Positions 7,555 through 16,915 of a stretch of 64,000 nt of DNA are shown in pieces. The notes below the pieces were generated by a model that was not told the origin of the DNA, made no database searches, and saw only the letters and a program-made list of their open reading frames with translations. The stretch is from contig JADKAO010000006.1 of NCBI GenBank assembly GCA_016715285.1, positions 248,001 to 312,000 of the forward strand, read 5' to 3'. Origin of the DNA: Actinomycetales bacterium (GTDB taxonomy: Bacteria > Actinomycetota > Actinomycetes > Actinomycetales > Dermatophilaceae). Within the stretch, counting starts at the first letter, position 1, and each line of letters begins with the position of its first letter. The position numbers were made by a program, and so were the translations under genes.

Positions 7555-9255
7555 GTGGAGTGGACCTCAGCCGACATCGCGGAGCTCGTCGCGGATCTGC
7601 GCAACCGTCGAGGCGACACCACCACGGTCGAAGTGAAGTCGGCCGCCGAGGGATGCCCGACATTGGGCTCGACTCTGTCCGCTTTCGGCAACATGCCCGA
7701 TGGCGGCACGATCATCCTGGGCCTAGACGAGGCAGCCGGCTTCGTCCCGGTCGGGCTCACCGACATCGCAACCCTCGAACAGGGGATAGCCGGCCAGGCC
7801 CGTGACGCTGTCGACCCGCCGGTGAGTTGCACCTTCCAGATGGCAACCCTCCAAGGCGAGTCGCTCTTGATCTGTGAAGTCGCCGGTCTGCCGCTCGCGG
7901 CCCGCCCCGCTCGCCACCGCGGCCAGGCCTACTTGCGGCAGTCCGACGGGGACTATCCGATGAGCGAGCAAGAGATTGCCCAGATCGACGTCCAGAAGAC
8001 GCAGGCCTTCGCCCGCACACATCCGGATCAAGAGGGAGTGGCGGGTACAACGGAGCAAAACCTCGATCGCGGCTTGGTGGACTCGTTCCTTGCTGCAGTC
8101 AGGGAGTCCTCCCCCCGAAACGCAAAGGTCGCCGACGACTCCGAGCTGCTCCGACGAATGGGCGTCCTGACCTCGGCAGGGACACTGACCCTGGCTGGTC
8201 TTTATGCCCTCGGCGCCTACCCCCAACAGTTTCATCCGAACCTCGGCGTGACCGCTGCAGTCCAACTGCCCAGGGGATCAGGGGGACGAACCCGCGACCT
8301 GCAGCACTTCGACGGACCTATCCCGGACCTCTTGGACAACGTCATGGAATGGGTCCGACGCAACACGCGCTCGACCATGACCTACGACGGCAGGGGCCAC
8401 GGGATTGATGTGAGCGAGATCCCGATGACCGCTGTCCGAGAGATCGTCGCCAACGCGCTCGTCCATCGGAACCTCGATGCCATCACCGGCTCCAAGCGAG
8501 TGGAGATCCGCCTTCTCGATGACCAACTCGTGGTGACGAGCCCGGGAGGCCTGTGGGGAGTGACCGAGCGCCAGCTCGGCCAACCGAACGGCAAGAGCGC
8601 GGTCAACCTATTTCTTTACGAAATCTGCAAGCGAGTGCGGATGCCCGATGGGTCGCGAGTGATCGAGGGCGAAGGTGGGGGGATCCGCGAGGCAATGCTC
8701 GCGCTCAGGGCGGCAGGCTTGCGGGCTCCCAAGTTCATCGATGCTGGTGTGCGGTTCACCGCACTCGTGTCACGGCATACCCTCCTCGACGATTCTGATC
8801 TCGCCTGGCTGGCGGGTATCCCCCGGTCAGCTGACCTGTCGAGCGAGCAGCGGGCGGTCCTGGCGTCGATGCGGCGTGGGATTGCGTGGAGCAATAGCAC
8901 CGTGCGCGATGAGTTCGCTCCCATGGACTCTGTCGATGCACGCAGGCTTCTTCAGCAGTTGGTTGACCAAGGCCTCGCCGTCATGACCGGTTCTCGGGGG
9001 ACTGCCATCTACGAGCTCGCGCCCGAGTACGGCGGCGCACCAACTGACGCCATGATCCACAGCCTGGGGCCAAACGCTGTCACGGTGTGGGCCAGCCTGC
9101 AGAAGCCCGGCACGTTCCGCGAGCTTGTGAACCGTATGCCGCTCACGCAACGGCAAGTGCGCTACGCCCTGGACCGTCTCAGAGACGAAGGCGTCGTCAT
9201 CCTTGACGGCGCACCGGGCCAAAAGGACTCCATCTACCGCCGGACGACCCGATGA
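7555..9255 (+). CDS. AlbA_2 (Schlafen-like) domain and HATPase-like ATP-binding regulator inside the RM locus
   Basis: A 566-residue protein. Residues 15-140 resemble the AlbA_2/AAA-4 (Schlafen-like) nucleic-acid-binding domain (TTVEVKSAAEGCP, LSAFGNMPDGGTIILGLDE, YLRQSDGDYPMS). The middle, with MTAVREIVANALVHRNL and ITSPGGLW-type motifs, fits the HATPase_c_4 domain that follows AlbA_2 in this family. The C-terminus looks like winged-helix DNA-binding segments. The gene lies between hsdS and hsdR, and its stop overlaps the hsdR ATG, so it is co-translated with the restriction subunit. Its role is unknown; it may control hsdR expression or take part in defence. Confidence 0.8.
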   Translation: MEWTSADIAELVADLRNRRGDTTTVEVKSAAEGCPTLGSTLSAFGNMPDGGTIILGLDEAAGFVPVGLTDIATLEQGIAGQARDAVDPPVSCTFQMATLQGESLLICEVAGLPLAARPARHRGQAYLRQSDGDYPMSEQEIAQIDVQKTQAFARTHPDQEGVAGTTEQNLDRGLVDSFLAAVRESSPRNAKVADDSELLRRMGVLTSAGTLTLAGLYALGAYPQQFHPNLGVTAAVQLPRGSGGRTRDLQHFDGPIPDLLDNVMEWVRRNTRSTMTYDGRGHGIDVSEIPMTAVREIVANALVHRNLDAITGSKRVEIRLLDDQLVVTSPGGLWGVTERQLGQPNGKSAVNLFLYEICKRVRMPDGSRVIEGEGGGIREAMLALRAAGLRAPKFIDAGVRFTALVSRHTLLDDSDLAWLAGIPRSADLSSEQRAVLASMRRGIAWSNSTVRDEFAPMDSVDARRLLQQLVDQGLAVMTGSRGTAIYELAPEYGGAPTDAMIHSLGPNAVTVWASLQKPGTFRELVNRMPLTQRQVRYALDRLRDEGVVILDGAPGQKDSIYRRTTR

Positions 9256-12200
9256 CCAGCAACTTCGACTTCGTGCCGGTCTCCTGGGGGGAGACGCGCG
9301 CCGATGCGGTTAAGGCCGAGGAATATGGCCGGGCAGACCCGCGGTCGTGCGTCTTCTATGCGCGGCGGGTGGTCGAGCAGGTTGTAGTCAGGGTCTTCGA
9401 TCTCGAACGGCTGCCCCTTCCCTACAAGCCCGACCTCGCAGCTCGCCTCGGAGACAGCGGTTTTCGCGCTGCGGTCGGCGCGGAGATCGCCGCCAAGGCC
9501 GATGCGATCCGCAAGGTCGGCAACGTGGCCGTGCACGAGAGCCGAGCCATCACCCCGCAGACCGCGCTCAACGTGCTCCGCCAGCTGCACGAGGTCCTCA
9601 AGTGGGCGGCATACACCTATTCGACGACGCCCGACGCGGTGCCCACCGGGGCGGCATACAACCCGTCCTTGATCCCCGACCCGGCCGCGCAGGGGAGCCA
9701 GGCACCGCTCTCGACCGCGGAGTTGAACCAGCTTTTGGCGACCTTCGAGGCGAAGGACGCCGCCCTCGCTGCGGCGAAGGAGACCAGCGCCGCGCTGCAG
9801 GCCGAGCTGGATCAGGCACGGGCCGAGGTGGCTGCCGCACAGGCTGCCAAGGCCCACCAGGCGACGCAGTTCGATTGGGACGAGGCGTCCACGCGCGAGC
9901 TGTTCATCGACGCGGACCTCCTGGAGTCCGGTTGGGCGCTCGCGGACCCACGCGACCGCGAATACCCAGTCACCGGTATGCCGTCCGCTCGCGGCGAGGG
10001 GTTCGTCGACTACGTGCTGTGGGGCGACGACGGGCTACCGCTCGCGGTGATCGAGGCCAAGCGATCGCGCAAGGACCCCGCTGTGGGGCAGCAGCAGGCC
10101 AAGCTGTATGCCGATTGCCTGGAGACGATGACGGGGCGCCGTCCGGTGGTCTTCTGGTCGAACGGATATCAGCACTGGATTTGGGACGACGCGGCTGGCT
10201 ATCCGCCGCGACGGATCGCGGGTTTCCTCAGCCGGGATGAGCTCGAGCTCATGATTCAACGGCGTCAAACGCGGTTGCCACTCGGCGATGCTGTGATCGA
10301 CAAGACGATCGTTGAGCGGCACTATCAGACGCGGGCGATCAGAGCGGTTGGGGAGTCGTTCGAGGCCAAGCGTCGCGAGGCTCTGCTGGTCATGGCGACG
10401 GGCTCTGGAAAGACGCGCACGGTCATCGCATTGGTCGACCAGTTGATGAAGCGCGGATGGGTGAAACGCGTTCTCTTCCTGGCAGATCGAGTTGCCTTGG
10501 TGACTCAGGCTGTCGGGGCCTTCAAGACGCACCTGCCGTCGGTGGCGACGATCAACCTGGTCAACGAAAAGGTGCCTGACGGTCGGGTTTTCGTCTCGAC
10601 TTATCCGACGATGATGGGGCTAATCAACACGACGGATGGGGTGGGTGGGCGCCGGTTTGGACCGGGCTACTTTGACCTCATCGTCATCGACGAGGCGCAC
10701 CGCTCGGTCTATGCGAAATACAAGGCGATCTTCGACTGGTTCGACGGCATGCTCGTCGGGCTGACGGCGACCCCGAAGGACGAGATCGACCGCAATACGT
10801 ATTCGTTGTTCAACGCTGAAGATGGGGTGCCAACCGATGCCTACAGCCTCGATGAGGCGGTGGCGGAGGGTTATTTGGTTCCGCCCGTGCCGGTTTCGGT
10901 GCCGCTGAAGTTCCTGCGGGCGGGGATTCACTATCACCAACTGTCCGAAGCCGAGAAGGACGAGTGGGACTCGCTCGACTGGGGCGAGGACGACGAGGTC
11001 CCGACCGACGTCAACCCCGAAGAGCTCAACAAGTGGCTCTTCAACGCCGACACGGTCGACAAGGTGATCGCCCACCTCATGCAGGCGGGCCACAAGGTCG
11101 CCGGCGGTGATCGACTCGGCAAGACGATCATCTTCGCCAAGAACAACGCGCACGCCGAGTTCATCCGCGATCGGTTCGACACGGCATACCCGGAGTTTGG
11201 TGGGCACTTCGCGCGGGTGGTGACGTACAAGACGGAGTACGCGCAGAGCCTGATCGACGACTTCTCGGTGAAGGAGAAGGCGCCGCACATCGCGATCAGC
11301 GTCGACATGCTCGACACGGGGATCGACGTGCCAGAGGTCGTCAACCTTGTCTTCTTCAAGCTGGTGCGGTCGGTGTCGAAGTTCTGGCAGATGATCGGGC
11401 GCGGCACGCGGCTGTGTCCGGACCTGTACGGGCCGGGTGACGACAAGAAGAACTTCTACGTTTTCGACTTCTGCATGAACCTGGAGTACTTCAACCAGCC
11501 GGGCGCGGGCTCGGAGGGGTCTATGCAAAAGTCGTTGGCGCAGAGGCTTTTTGAGGCGCGCTTGGGCTTGGTCGCGGCGTTGGATGGGGCTGACGGTGCC
11601 GGGGCTGATGGGGCAGTTGGGGCGGTCGGGGCGTTGCGCGAGGACACGGCGAGGCACCTCCACGGGGTGGTGGCCGGGATAAACCTTGACAACTTCGTCG
11701 TGCGCCCGGAGCGGGAGTGGGTCCAGAGGTATGCCGCGTGGGAGCCGTGGACGTCGCTGTCGCTGCAGGAGGCGGGAGACATCGCGGCGCACCTGGCGGG
11801 TCTGCCGTCGGCCGTGCGTGACGACGATGAGGAGGCCAAGCGGTTTGACCTCATCGTCTTGCGTATCCAGCTTGCGCGACTTGAGGGTGACGAACTCACG
11901 GTTGATCGTCTGCGTCGACAGGTGCAGCAGATCGCGTCGTCGCTGCTGAGTCAGACGTCGATCCCGGCGGTCGCCGAGCAGCAGACGTTGCTGGCGGAGG
12001 TCAGCGAGGACGAGTGGTGGGTGGACGTCAGCTTGCCGATGCTGGAGTTGGCGCGACGGCGGATCCGTGGACTGGTGCGGTTCATTGAGAAGTCGAAGCG
12101 GGCTGTCGTCTACACGAACTTCGAGGACGAGATCGGCGACGGGTCCATCGTCGCGCTGCCGGGGGTCGCGGTGGGGACCAACTGGGAGCGGTTCAAGGCA

Positions 12201-12665
12201 AAGGCGCGGGCGTATCTCAAGGACCGCGAGGACAATGTCGCGCTGCAGAAGCTCCGGCGCAATCGACAGCTCACCGAGACCGATCTGTCTGCGCTGGAGG
12301 CGATGTTGCTGGCGTCTGGCGCAGGCGGACCGGATGACATCGCCCGAGCGACCGAAGAGTCTCAAGGTTTGGGGCTCTTTATCCGGTCACTGGTGGGGCT
12401 GGATCGCGAGGCGGCGACGGAGGCGTTCTCAGAGTTCTTGACGGACTCGAGGTTCAGCGCGGCGGAGATTCGCTTCATCCAGCTCATCGTGGAGCACCTC
12501 ACAGCCAACGGCGTGATGGAGGCGCGTCGGCTGTACGAAGCGCCCTTCACCGACCACGCGCCTACTGGCCCAGACTCCATCTTTAGTGACGCCGATGTCG
12601 ACCGACTGATCGTCGTCCTCGACGACGTCCGTGCGCGCGCGAGGTCTCTGAGTGATGCCTCGTGA
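9252..12665 (+). CDS. hsdR: Type I restriction-modification system, endonuclease/translocase subunit HsdR
   Basis: A 1137-residue protein. The N-terminus (residues 1-130) looks like a DUF4145-type domain, followed by an Ala/Glu-rich coiled coil (about 160-200). The HsdR nuclease domain follows, with a PD-ExK-type segment around GFVDYVLWGDDGLPLAVIEAKRS. The SF2 helicase motor has Walker A GSGKT at residue 384 onward and DEAH at 480-483, with helicase C motifs further on (VDMLDTGIDVPEV, QMIGRGTRLCPDL). ATP-driven translocation leads to cleavage of unmodified DNA. ATG 9252 overlaps the previous stop. A small Gly/Ala repeat (around 11580-11640) interrupts the C-terminal part. Confidence 0.95.
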   Translation: MTSNFDFVPVSWGETRADAVKAEEYGRADPRSCVFYARRVVEQVVVRVFDLERLPLPYKPDLAARLGDSGFRAAVGAEIAAKADAIRKVGNVAVHESRAITPQTALNVLRQLHEVLKWAAYTYSTTPDAVPTGAAYNPSLIPDPAAQGSQAPLSTAELNQLLATFEAKDAALAAAKETSAALQAELDQARAEVAAAQAAKAHQATQFDWDEASTRELFIDADLLESGWALADPRDREYPVTGMPSARGEGFVDYVLWGDDGLPLAVIEAKRSRKDPAVGQQQAKLYADCLETMTGRRPVVFWSNGYQHWIWDDAAGYPPRRIAGFLSRDELELMIQRRQTRLPLGDAVIDKTIVERHYQTRAIRAVGESFEAKRREALLVMATGSGKTRTVIALVDQLMKRGWVKRVLFLADRVALVTQAVGAFKTHLPSVATINLVNEKVPDGRVFVSTYPTMMGLINTTDGVGGRRFGPGYFDLIVIDEAHRSVYAKYKAIFDWFDGMLVGLTATPKDEIDRNTYSLFNAEDGVPTDAYSLDEAVAEGYLVPPVPVSVPLKFLRAGIHYHQLSEAEKDEWDSLDWGEDDEVPTDVNPEELNKWLFNADTVDKVIAHLMQAGHKVAGGDRLGKTIIFAKNNAHAEFIRDRFDTAYPEFGGHFARVVTYKTEYAQSLIDDFSVKEKAPHIAISVDMLDTGIDVPEVVNLVFFKLVRSVSKFWQMIGRGTRLCPDLYGPGDDKKNFYVFDFCMNLEYFNQPGAGSEGSMQKSLAQRLFEARLGLVAALDGADGAGADGAVGAVGALREDTARHLHGVVAGINLDNFVVRPEREWVQRYAAWEPWTSLSLQEAGDIAAHLAGLPSAVRDDDEEAKRFDLIVLRIQLARLEGDELTVDRLRRQVQQIASSLLSQTSIPAVAEQQTLLAEVSEDEWWVDVSLPMLELARRRIRGLVRFIEKSKRAVVYTNFEDEIGDGSIVALPGVAVGTNWERFKAKARAYLKDREDNVALQKLRRNRQLTETDLSALEAMLLASGAGGPDDIARATEESQGLGLFIRSLVGLDREAATEAFSEFLTDSRFSAAEIRFIQLIVEHLTANGVMEARRLYEAPFTDHAPTGPDSIFSDADVDRLIVVLDDVRARARSLSDAS

Positions 12666-12737
12666 GCGGTCTCTTGTCGTCGGTGTGGTCTGGCACTGCC
12701 CTCAGGTTTCCTGGGGTGCAGAGAATGAACGCTGAAA

Positions 12738-12743
12738 TGTACA
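12738..12743 (+). promoter_or_regulatory. TGTACA core, probable YefM-type antitoxin operator
   Basis: TGTACA lies about 35 bases before the antitoxin start. The E. coli YefM-YoeB operator is built on TGTACA cores, so this hexamer is a reasonable candidate for autoregulation. Only one copy is present, which lowers confidence. Confidence 0.4.
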
Positions 12744-12774
12744 AATCAGCGCTTTTGGCAGTAGAGTGATGCAC

Positions 12775-13038
12775 ATGAGCGAGATGACCGTGACTGACGC
12801 CCGAGCCCGGCTCGCCGACGTCGTCGACGCTGCCCGCGTTGAGCACAGCCCCATATATCTGACGCGGCGGGGGAAGCGGGTAGCCGCAGTCATCGACGCC
12901 GATGATCTAGACCGGCTCATCGCGGCGGCCGAGGATCTCGCCGACCTCGAAGACGCGGCTGCCGCGCGGGCGGAGATTGCGAGCGGACATGCCGCTATTC
13001 CTTGGGAGCTGGTCAAGGCAGATCTTGGCTTGGCATGA
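12775..13038 (+). CDS. Type II antitoxin, Phd/YefM family
   Basis: About 87 residues. The N-terminal MTVTDARARLADVVDAARVEHSPIYLTRRGKRVAAVID is a typical Phd/YefM DNA-binding fold, and the acidic, Ala-rich C-terminus would wrap the toxin. Start choice is open between 12769, 12775 and 12784; 12775 is given. Its stop overlaps the toxin ATG. It is adjacent to the restriction genes, so it belongs to the same defence-type island. Confidence 0.88.
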   Translation: MSEMTVTDARARLADVVDAARVEHSPIYLTRRGKRVAAVIDADDLDRLIAAAEDLADLEDAAAARAEIASGHAAIPWELVKADLGLA

Positions 13039-13298
13039 CCTACCGGATCGAGGTTGCGCCGGCCGCGGTGCGTCAGCTCCGCAAACTAGATCCCGTGGCG
13101 CGGCGCAGGGTTCAGGGTGCCATTGAACTGCTCTCGGAGCACCCTCGACCTCAGGGCGCCCAGAAGCTCGTCGGCGGCGAGGGCGAGTGGCGGGTCCGCA
13201 CCGGCGACTACCGAATCGTTTACGAAGTCCACGACGACGTCCTGCTGGTTCTCGTCGTCACTGTCGGCCATCGGCGCGACATCTACCAGCGCCGCTGA
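13035..13298 (+). CDS. Type II toxin, RelE/ParE family
   Basis: An 87-residue protein, MTYRIEVAPAAVRQLRKLDPVARRRV... with GGEGEWRVRTGDYRIVYEVHDDVLLVLVVTVGHRRDIYQR. This is the standard RelE-fold sequence, with basic residues and the terminal YxR expected of a ribosome-dependent mRNA interferase (YoeB/RelE side rather than gyrase-targeting ParE, by resemblance only). ATG 13035 overlaps the antitoxin stop (ATGA). Confidence 0.9.
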   Translation: MTYRIEVAPAAVRQLRKLDPVARRRVQGAIELLSEHPRPQGAQKLVGGEGEWRVRTGDYRIVYEVHDDVLLVLVVTVGHRRDIYQRR

Positions 13299-13388
13299 TT
13301 TGGCTACGAGGGTTCACGCCAGGTTGCTGGATGCGGCGGGCTAGCGCATTCGTGCGGGGCCAAAGCCGATGGAGAAGCGGAGAAGGCA

Positions 13389-13832
13389 ATGATCGCCGAC
13401 GAGTTCACCCTCCAACGCACGTCCAACGAGGTCCTCCTGTGGACGACGAAGCGGCTTCCGTTCGAGCCCGATGGCTGGCTGCGCATCGAACGAGGCGTCA
13501 ACCTGCAGACCGCGATCAAGACGGTGGTCGACGGCCTGATCAGCGCGTTTCACACCTGCGAACCAAACGCCAGCGACACGGTCGAAGCGTGGCTCGACTC
13601 GGGATCACACGCCGACCCGGCCCTAATCGAGATCCTTCGCGACACGCACTGGAATGTGCTCGGTGAGCGTGTCCTCGTCCGCCCACACGGCATGCAACGC
13701 ATTGACGGCAAACGGGGCATCGCTTGGAACCCCGCCGACGACCGATGTGTCGACGTCACCGTGCGGATGCTGAACGGCGAACCCAGCCCCACGGCATACT
13801 CGCTCTCGGCGACCCTCAGCGAGCGTCCCTAA
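13389..13832 (+). CDS. Hypothetical protein, 147 residues
   Basis: I do not recognise the family. The protein starts MIADEFTLQRTSNEVLLW and is soluble in character, with no signal peptide or membrane segment. A stretch EAWLDSGSHADPALIEILRDTHWNVLGERVLVRP could be a small alpha/beta fold. Codon use looks genuine. It lies just after the toxin-antitoxin pair and in front of a propeller-like paralogue gene. Confidence 0.6.
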   Translation: MIADEFTLQRTSNEVLLWTTKRLPFEPDGWLRIERGVNLQTAIKTVVDGLISAFHTCEPNASDTVEAWLDSGSHADPALIEILRDTHWNVLGERVLVRPHGMQRIDGKRGIAWNPADDRCVDVTVRMLNGEPSPTAYSLSATLSERP

Positions 13833-13864
13833 GGCGGACTCAATGCGAGCGGGATAATGCCAAC

Positions 13865-14893
13865 ATGCGCCCGCGCCGCCCACCACGCCCGCCCAGGTGG
13901 TTGCATCAGGGCACGCTCACACCCCCTCGCGGCTACGCCACCATCGCCGCCGTTGGCGCGGGCCCCGACGGCCTCCCGATCGCTTTGTGGACGCGCCCTC
14001 AAGATGCCGGGGCCCTCCACGAACGCCACGCCCAGGGCAAACACGCAGCATCCTTCGCGAGGACACACCCCACGCGCCCGCCCGCAGCCGCGGTGACACG
14101 GCATACCGGATCAGGCTCGCTCGCGCAGGTGACCGAACTCGCCGAAGTCACCGTCTCCTTCCCTTTTGTCCAGCCGCTCCCCGACGGCGGCTTCGTCCTC
14201 GTCGGCGCCCGTGCTGGTTGGCACCCAGATCGCGGAGGCGAGCACAACGCCGTCCGCTACACGGCCGAGGGGCACATCGGCGCGACGGGGTGTATCGGTG
14301 ACGGCGTCAGCCAACTCCAAACGGACGCGCAGGGGCGGCTCTGGGCGGGGTACTTCGACGAGGGCGTCTACGGCAACCTCGGCTGGGGCGGTCCCGGGCC
14401 GGCGCCGCTGGGCGCCCCCGGCATCGTCGCGTGGTCGAGCACGGCGTCGGACATGGGGTCGGACATGGGGTCGGACATGGGGTCGAGCGCGTTTGAGATC
14501 GCGTGGGCGCACGACGACGAGCGCGCGATCATCGACGATTGCTACGCCCTGAACGTCGCTCCGGAAGCGGTCTGGGCGTGCACCTACTCGGATTTCCCGA
14601 TCTTCCGCCTCGTCGACGGGGCGTGCTCGGTCGTCCCAACTGTGGGTCTCCGCGGCCCGTCGGGGATCATCGCCGACGGCGACCGCGTCGCGCTGCTCGG
14701 CGCATACCACCAGCCCGAACTCTGCACAGTTGGCCGCATCACGGGCGGCGAGTACGTGGAAACGGGCCGCCGCCAGCTCGAAGGGTTCGATTGGGCGACG
14801 TCGCTGAACGCCAGATTGCATTGTCGCGGCTCGGTCGCTCACCTTTTCGTCGGCACTCAGTGGTATGCCGTGCGCCTCGCCGACCTCCCCTAA
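13865..14893 (+). CDS. Propeller-like paralogue A (uncharacterised family)
   Basis: A 342-residue protein related to the two tandem genes at 34401-36456. Shared features are GPDGLPIALWTRP near the N-terminus, a central FVLVGAR...GRLWAGYFDEGVYGN stretch like the strands of a beta-propeller, SGIIADGDRVALLGAY, and the ending WYAVRLADL. ATG 13865 is preferred to an upstream start because the paralogues begin their conserved part here. No signal peptide is present. DNA at 14453-14489 encodes a threefold SDMG repeat. The function is unknown; the repeated strands suggest ligand or protein binding. Confidence 0.7.
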   Translation: MRPRRPPRPPRWLHQGTLTPPRGYATIAAVGAGPDGLPIALWTRPQDAGALHERHAQGKHAASFARTHPTRPPAAAVTRHTGSGSLAQVTELAEVTVSFPFVQPLPDGGFVLVGARAGWHPDRGGEHNAVRYTAEGHIGATGCIGDGVSQLQTDAQGRLWAGYFDEGVYGNLGWGGPGPAPLGAPGIVAWSSTASDMGSDMGSDMGSSAFEIAWAHDDERAIIDDCYALNVAPEAVWACTYSDFPIFRLVDGACSVVPTVGLRGPSGIIADGDRVALLGAYHQPELCTVGRITGGEYVETGRRQLEGFDWATSLNARLHCRGSVAHLFVGTQWYAVRLADLP

Positions 14894-15050
14894 CCCCGAC
14901 CCCAACCTTCGCTTTGAGCATGCACCAGGACCGTGATCGCCCCACGACCGGCAGGTATGCCGTGCACCTCGCCTCCACCGGTGTCAGACCTCGATGCCAC
15001 GATGGCCGGAACGCTCGTCACCAGCGCTCTCCCACGCTTGGAGGTATGCC

Positions 15051-15485
15051 GTGTACGCCAAGACCCTGATCCCTGGGCCGCTCCCCACGCCCACCCTCAC
15101 CGCGACGACCAGTGTCGCTCATCAGCTCTTCCCGGAGTTGCTGGCGTCGGGCTGGAAGCGATACGGCGTCGAGGATCTCGCCGTTTCGCGAACTGATGTC
15201 CTCATCACTCACGACAGTCTGCAGCTCGTTGTTGACGGAATCGTCGTCCTGAGCGATATCGACCCCGCATCCCCGGCGGGCTGGTGGGAGGCCGTTGACG
15301 GCATCGATGGCCAGTGCGTGGTCGTCGTGCTCAAGACCGGTGACATTGACCTGCACGACCCTCAATTGGGCGCCCGTCAGCGTGAGCTCATGGCCAAACC
15401 TGACGCCGGAGTCTGGACCATCGCGCGCGTGGGTCACCCCGCAGTTCCCCACCCCGGCACCCCGCATCAGCCCTCAGCGCACTGA
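15051..15485 (+). CDS. Hypothetical protein, 144 residues
   Basis: I do not recognise the family. It begins MYAKTLIPGPLPTPTLTATTSVAHQLFPELLASGWKRYG. No signal peptide or membrane helix is seen. The GTG start at 15051 directly follows the word GTATGCCG. The 160-base gap in front of it contains two copies of that word and no other feature. The start is uncertain and could lie further upstream. Confidence 0.5.
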   Translation: MYAKTLIPGPLPTPTLTATTSVAHQLFPELLASGWKRYGVEDLAVSRTDVLITHDSLQLVVDGIVVLSDIDPASPAGWWEAVDGIDGQCVVVVLKTGDIDLHDPQLGARQRELMAKPDAGVWTIARVGHPAVPHPGTPHQPSAH

Positions 15486-15617
15486 AACACGATGTAGCCA
15501 AGAGCCGCTATCGCGACAGCTTCTGCTACCGCATGCGCGTTGGTGTTGGCCGGGTCGGCTCGTGGGCCCCTCGAACCCACGCGGCGACCGGACCTTGCCG
15601 AAGTGTCACAATCCGTC

Positions 15618-16631
15618 ATGGCCCTGTTTCGGAAACGTCAGCCAGCCCCGGGCGCGCACCCCATCACCGCATTTTGGGAGTGGTGGATGGCCGAGGGTCA
15701 TCGCATCGACCCCCGCAGCGTCTCTCACATGACCGAGCGCCTCAGCGACAAGGTGGCGGGGATTCACCCCGACCTCGCTTGGCACTTTGGTCAGGGTTCG
15801 TCTGCGCAGCATTGCCTCACCGTCTCCGCGGGCGGGGTGGCCGAGCTCCGGCCGGTTGCGGAACGTTGGCTCCGCTCGGCCCCCGCGCCGGATGCGACGT
15901 GGGAGTTCCGGTCTAGCCAAGCGGCCGACCCCGGTGCTCTGGAGCACTCGCTTGAGATAGCTGGGGCGGCGGTCGACCTGTCGCAGACCCGGTTCGCTGT
16001 GGATGTTGCGCCCGACGAGCGGCGCGTGCACGTGGGCGTCTACCACCCGGCATACCGGCAGGTGCCGCTGGAGGTGCGCGGGCAGGTGACCTTCCTCGTG
16101 CTCGATTGGCTTCTCGGCGAAGACGACGTCGAACGCTGGCTGGGGCACATCGAATCCCTCACCGAGGCGCCCGCAAACCCCGCCGACGGGGCGGAGTTGC
16201 GCGCGTCGGTGGCGCAGTTGGCGCGGCAGCGCGACCCTGATGCGTGGGGGGTGGCGGAGTTTCGCGATCAGGAGGGTATGCCGGGACTCGCGACCTTCCG
16301 CACGGGGGTGCGCTGGATCGATCACCCCACGCTCGATCGCCACCAGCTCGTGACGCTGACGTATGCCGCGCAAGGCAACGGGCTCCCGGCGGACGACGCG
16401 GCGTTGGCTGGGTTGCGAGCGGTTGAGGAGGAGCTTGAGGGAGTCCTTGGTTCACGCGGGCTGGTGATCGGGCACGAGTCGCATCGGGGTGTGCGGCGGG
16501 TGCACGCCTATAGCGACGGCGAGGACCAGAACCTGGACGCGGCGCTCGCGGCGTGGGCGGCCCGTCGATGGGTGTCGATCGAGGCGGAGCCTGACCCGTC
16601 GTGGCGTGCGGTGCGCCACCTCACCGGCTGA
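15618..16631 (+). CDS. DUF695-like protein, 337 residues
   Basis: Begins MALFRKRQPAPGAHPITAFWEWWMAEGHRI. A segment VAGIHPDLAWHFGQGSSAQHCLTVSAGGVAELRPVAERWLRSAPAPDATWEFRSS resembles the start of DUF695-type actinobacterial proteins. The C-terminal half (LVTLTYAAQGNGLPADDAALAGLRAVEEELEGVLGSRGLVIGH) looks like a second related domain. It is cytoplasmic with no membrane segments. ATG 15618 fits the domain start better than upstream GTGs. The function is unknown and the family name is tentative. Confidence 0.6.
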   Translation: MALFRKRQPAPGAHPITAFWEWWMAEGHRIDPRSVSHMTERLSDKVAGIHPDLAWHFGQGSSAQHCLTVSAGGVAELRPVAERWLRSAPAPDATWEFRSSQAADPGALEHSLEIAGAAVDLSQTRFAVDVAPDERRVHVGVYHPAYRQVPLEVRGQVTFLVLDWLLGEDDVERWLGHIESLTEAPANPADGAELRASVAQLARQRDPDAWGVAEFRDQEGMPGLATFRTGVRWIDHPTLDRHQLVTLTYAAQGNGLPADDAALAGLRAVEEELEGVLGSRGLVIGHESHRGVRRVHAYSDGEDQNLDAALAAWAARRWVSIEAEPDPSWRAVRHLTG

Positions 16632-16645
16632 GGTCGGGGCAGAGC

Positions 16646-16675
16646 GGGGGGGAGGGGGGGGGGGGGGGGGGGGGG
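16646..16675 (+). repeat. Poly-G tract (22 consecutive G after one interrupting A)
   Basis: A run of G broken by a single A at 16653, with 22 uninterrupted G from 16654 to 16675. It follows the stop of the previous gene by about 15 bases. It may be a real homopolymer or a base-calling artefact, and it is close to the much larger G/C-only tract at 17228. Confidence 0.85.
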
Positions 16676-16700
16676 TCCTCGGGGCTGGGGCCGCGGATGA

Positions 16701-16738
16701 TGAAAGGAAAGCGACGCCAGAGCGTGGGTTTCCTTTCA
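16701..16738. terminator. 10-base inverted repeat after the DUF695-like gene
   Basis: TGAAAGGAAA (16701-16710) and TTTCCTTTCA (16729-16738) are perfect complements around an 18-base loop. The position after a gene end and before the next start suits a terminator. No T-run follows. Confidence 0.45.
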
Positions 16739-16915
16739 GGATCGGGCCGCCTCGCTCGACCACCTCGCTCAACCGCCTCGCGAGGGCGATGCCGCACCGG
16801 CCCGCAGCCCTGGCGGAATCGTTGCCCAGAACCCGTACTGGTACTCATGACGGGCGACCCCTAGGCGGGATAGACATGAACCTCACGCGTAGAGGCGCTC
16901 AGGGGACGGAGGATC

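Noticed and set aside
10620..12365. 581-residue minus-strand frame
   Set aside because: It is antisense to hsdR; the plus-strand product has clear helicase motifs and this one has none.
3814..13298. Integrated element with att repeats from the tRNA
   Set aside because: No duplicate of the tRNA 3' end and no integrase gene were found.
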